Shown here piece by piece: positions 41,603-42,951 of a stretch of DNA of 42,951 nt (position 1 is the first letter of the stretch; each line of letters opens with the position of its first letter). The stretch covers positions 1 through 42,951 of the forward strand of contig CANQGK010000021.1 in NCBI GenBank assembly GCA_947623175.1. The letters are read 5' to 3'. The translations under genes and the position numbers were made by a program. The notes below the pieces were generated by a model. It searched no databases. It was not told the origin of the DNA and worked only from the letters and a program-made list of their open reading frames with translations. The DNA is from an uncultured Clostridia bacterium. GTDB taxonomy: Bacteria; Bacillota; Clostridia; Oscillospirales; Acutalibacteraceae.

Positions 41603-42433
41603 ATGGAATACAAAAAACTGCACTTAAACGAATATTACGACTTTTTGAGCGCCGACGGCGCCGATCCCACGCTTGAGATCTTTTTGCCCTACAATATGCG
41701 GGAAATGAACAGACAAGACAAAAAAAGGCCCTGTATTTTGGTACTGCCCGGCGGCGGTTACGCCATGTGCAGTGAGCGCGAAGCCGAGCCTATAGCCCTA
41801 AAGTTTTTGCCCGAGGGCTTCAACGCCTTTATCCTCACCTATTCGACGGCGCCGCACCGCTTCCCCACCCAACTGCGTCAGGTCGCCGCGGCGATGGAGC
41901 TTATATACGCAAACGCCGAAAATTGGAACTGCGACACCTCTAAAATCGCAATAATCGGTTTCTCGGCAGGCGGTCATTTGGCAGCTCACTATTCGACGAT
42001 GTACGACTGCAAGGAAGTAAGAGAGGTTTTCCCGCAAAGCAAGCCGGTAAACGCCTCAATTCTCGGCTACCCCGTAATTACCGCCGACAGCCGGTATACG
42101 CACGAGGGCACCTTTATGAACCTGTTAGGTCATAAGCCTCAGACCGAGGAGGAGTTTAATTATTTCTCCTGCGAGCGTTTGGTAAGCGACTCCACTCCCC
42201 CGACCTTTTTGTGGCACACTTTCGCCGACAACGCCGTACCGATTATGAACAGTATTTTGTACGCAAAAGCTCTGGCGGAGCATAATATCCCCACGGAAAT
42301 GCATATTTATCCCTTCGGCGTTCACGGTCTTTCCACCTGCGATGGGGAAACTATAGACAACCTTGACGCAAATATAAACCACGCAAAATCATGGCTTACC
42401 GAAGTTATGACCTGGCTTAAAATCACATTTTAA
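41603..42433 (+). CDS. Alpha/beta hydrolase (acetyl esterase/xylanase-type)
   Basis: A 276-residue hydrolase of the BD-FAE/acetyl-esterase group. The oxyanion region is LVLPGGGYAMCS, the nucleophile elbow IGFSAGGHLAAHYS, the acidic residue is likely in WHTFADNAVP, and the histidine is in FGVHGLS. No signal peptide, so it would act in the cytoplasm, for example removing acetyl groups from imported oligosaccharides. The ATG at 41603 is preceded by AGAGG; an ATG two codons earlier is too close to it. It ends the plus-strand run. Confidence 0.9.
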   Translation: MEYKKLHLNEYYDFLSADGADPTLEIFLPYNMREMNRQDKKRPCILVLPGGGYAMCSEREAEPIALKFLPEGFNAFILTYSTAPHRFPTQLRQVAAAMELIYANAENWNCDTSKIAIIGFSAGGHLAAHYSTMYDCKEVREVFPQSKPVNASILGYPVITADSRYTHEGTFMNLLGHKPQTEEEFNYFSCERLVSDSTPPTFLWHTFADNAVPIMNSILYAKALAEHNIPTEMHIYPFGVHGLSTCDGETIDNLDANINHAKSWLTEVMTWLKITF

Positions 42434-42474
42434 AGTCTGCTTATATACGGTACCGCAAAATTCCTTATAATCAT

Positions 42475-42596
42475 AACTACCGGCTAAGCCGGTAGTTTGC
42501 TCTGCGGCTATAAGCCGCTGTTGCTGGCCGGACTGAAAGTCCACCGAATGATCTGCCAACCGCAAGCGTACTCTTAGCTACCGCTAAAGCGGTTGG
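42475..42596. mobile_element. end of an IS200/IS605-type element
   Basis: A dense set of hairpins: 42475-42484 with 42488-42497 (10 bp), 42504-42509 with 42513-42518, and 42556-42563 with 42589-42596 (8 bp), the last abutting the stop of the transposase remnant. Subterminal hairpins downstream of tnpA are typical of the single-strand-transposing IS200/IS605 family. Confidence 0.55.
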
Positions 42597-42902
42597 TTAT
42601 TTTTTGCTTGCCTTAACCGGCTCACCCGTAAACGGGTCAATCAATTCTTTTATACTCATTTGTTCGTACGCTAAATCTTCTTGTAGTTGATTCCGTATAT
42701 ATTCTGCTATTGCCTTCTTGTTCTTTCCTACGGTATCTACATACTGAGAGGTGTCGTCAACACCAACACATTCATAGAGAATATGGGTGCCGGAACAAAG
42801 AAACACAGATCGCGGCACAGAACGATTGTGCATTAGAGGTCTTGACTTATTGCCTATTTTGTGGTACCATATCAATGCTGGTTCGGAGGGCAAAACATTC
42901 AC
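42597..42902 (-). pseudogene. Truncated IS200/IS605 TnpA transposase remnant
   Basis: The last 50 codons or so (42597 to about 42761) match the C-terminus of the small Y1 transposase TnpA: YVDTVGKNKKAIAEYIRNQL and DPFTGEPVKASKK. Further upstream the frame stays open to the window edge (VLPSEPALIWYHKIGNKS) but does not resemble TnpA; the HUH and tyrosine motifs needed for activity are missing. The element therefore seems broken, with foreign sequence joined near 42755, or the rest lies in another frame that I could not identify. The final 190 bp hold no other clear gene. Confidence 0.6.
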
Positions 42903-42951
42903 TTGGAAATGTAATGCTGGATAAGACCGCAGATTGAGATGTCTGCTGTTT

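Noticed and set aside
1-42951. CRISPR arrays, rRNA genes and prophage structural genes
   Set aside because: No regularly spaced repeats, rRNA-like sequence or capsid/terminase-like proteins were seen.

Overview
The window looks like a chromosomal segment of an anaerobic, endospore-forming member of the Clostridia, probably an Oscillospirales/Ruminococcaceae-like lineage. The reasons are the spoIIAA-spoIIAB-sigF operon, spoIIR and a SpoVB-like flippase, the dgt-dnaG-rpoD macromolecular-synthesis operon, a zinc-type L31, dockerin and cohesin modules, and a corrinoid protein with its reductive activator. These are gene-family inferences; no species call is made.

Layout. 1-3000: spoIIA operon and folC, all minus strand. 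3100-7120 (plus): orphan corrinoid protein, RACo/RamA-like activator, SpoVB-like flippase. 7157-13662 (minus): a membrane-anchored cohesin protein next to a secreted dockerin-bearing glucosaminidase, a small P-loop protein, pgi and a DacF-type carboxypeptidase. 13868-15247 (plus): exopolysaccharide sugar transferase. 15296-16030 (minus): diverged amidase with an SH3 domain. 16087-17873 (plus): the 3' scrap of a DUF2798 gene, then a MATE transporter. 17962-20046 (minus): a triple-repeat dockerin protein. 20200-22960 (minus): accessory genes (decayed fragment, TfoX-N protein, frameshifted membrane protein, GNAT, intact DUF2798 gene with a structured leader). 23066-25698 (minus): conspicuously AT-rich block with two alpha-helical (HEAT-like) proteins, a CPBP protease and a frameshifted SUFU-family gene, resembling an orphan immunity-gene cluster. 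26035-27959: RadC, XRE-type membrane regulator, tRNA-Pro(GGG). 28009-37303 (minus): core block with TSCPD protein, rpoD, dnaG, dgt, yigZ, rpmE, spoIIR, a DMT permease-IspE fusion and a polysaccharide deacetylase. 37533-42433 (plus): class A PBP, DUF2156 protein, GNAT, DUF1653, esterase. 42475-42951: remnant of an IS200/IS605-type element.

How the genes fit together. Several genes serve the envelope: DacF, PBP1A, amidase, glucosaminidase, NodB deacetylase, SpoVB-like flippase and sugar transferase. The cohesin protein and the two dockerin proteins suggest a small non-cellulosomal surface-display system. SpoIIAA/AB/SigF and SpoIIR belong to the forespore-mother cell signalling cascade. rpoD, dnaG and dgt form the conserved replication/transcription operon.

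The best candidates for something new are the cohesin/dockerin cell-wall pair, the permease-IspE fusion, the orphan corrinoid/activator pair, a three-way-junction leader ending in a terminator upstream of the DUF2798 gene, the AT-rich immunity-like cluster, and a promoter-driven structured leader before tRNA-Pro. Two single-base homopolymer frameshifts (near 21124 and 25668) could be real or assembly errors.
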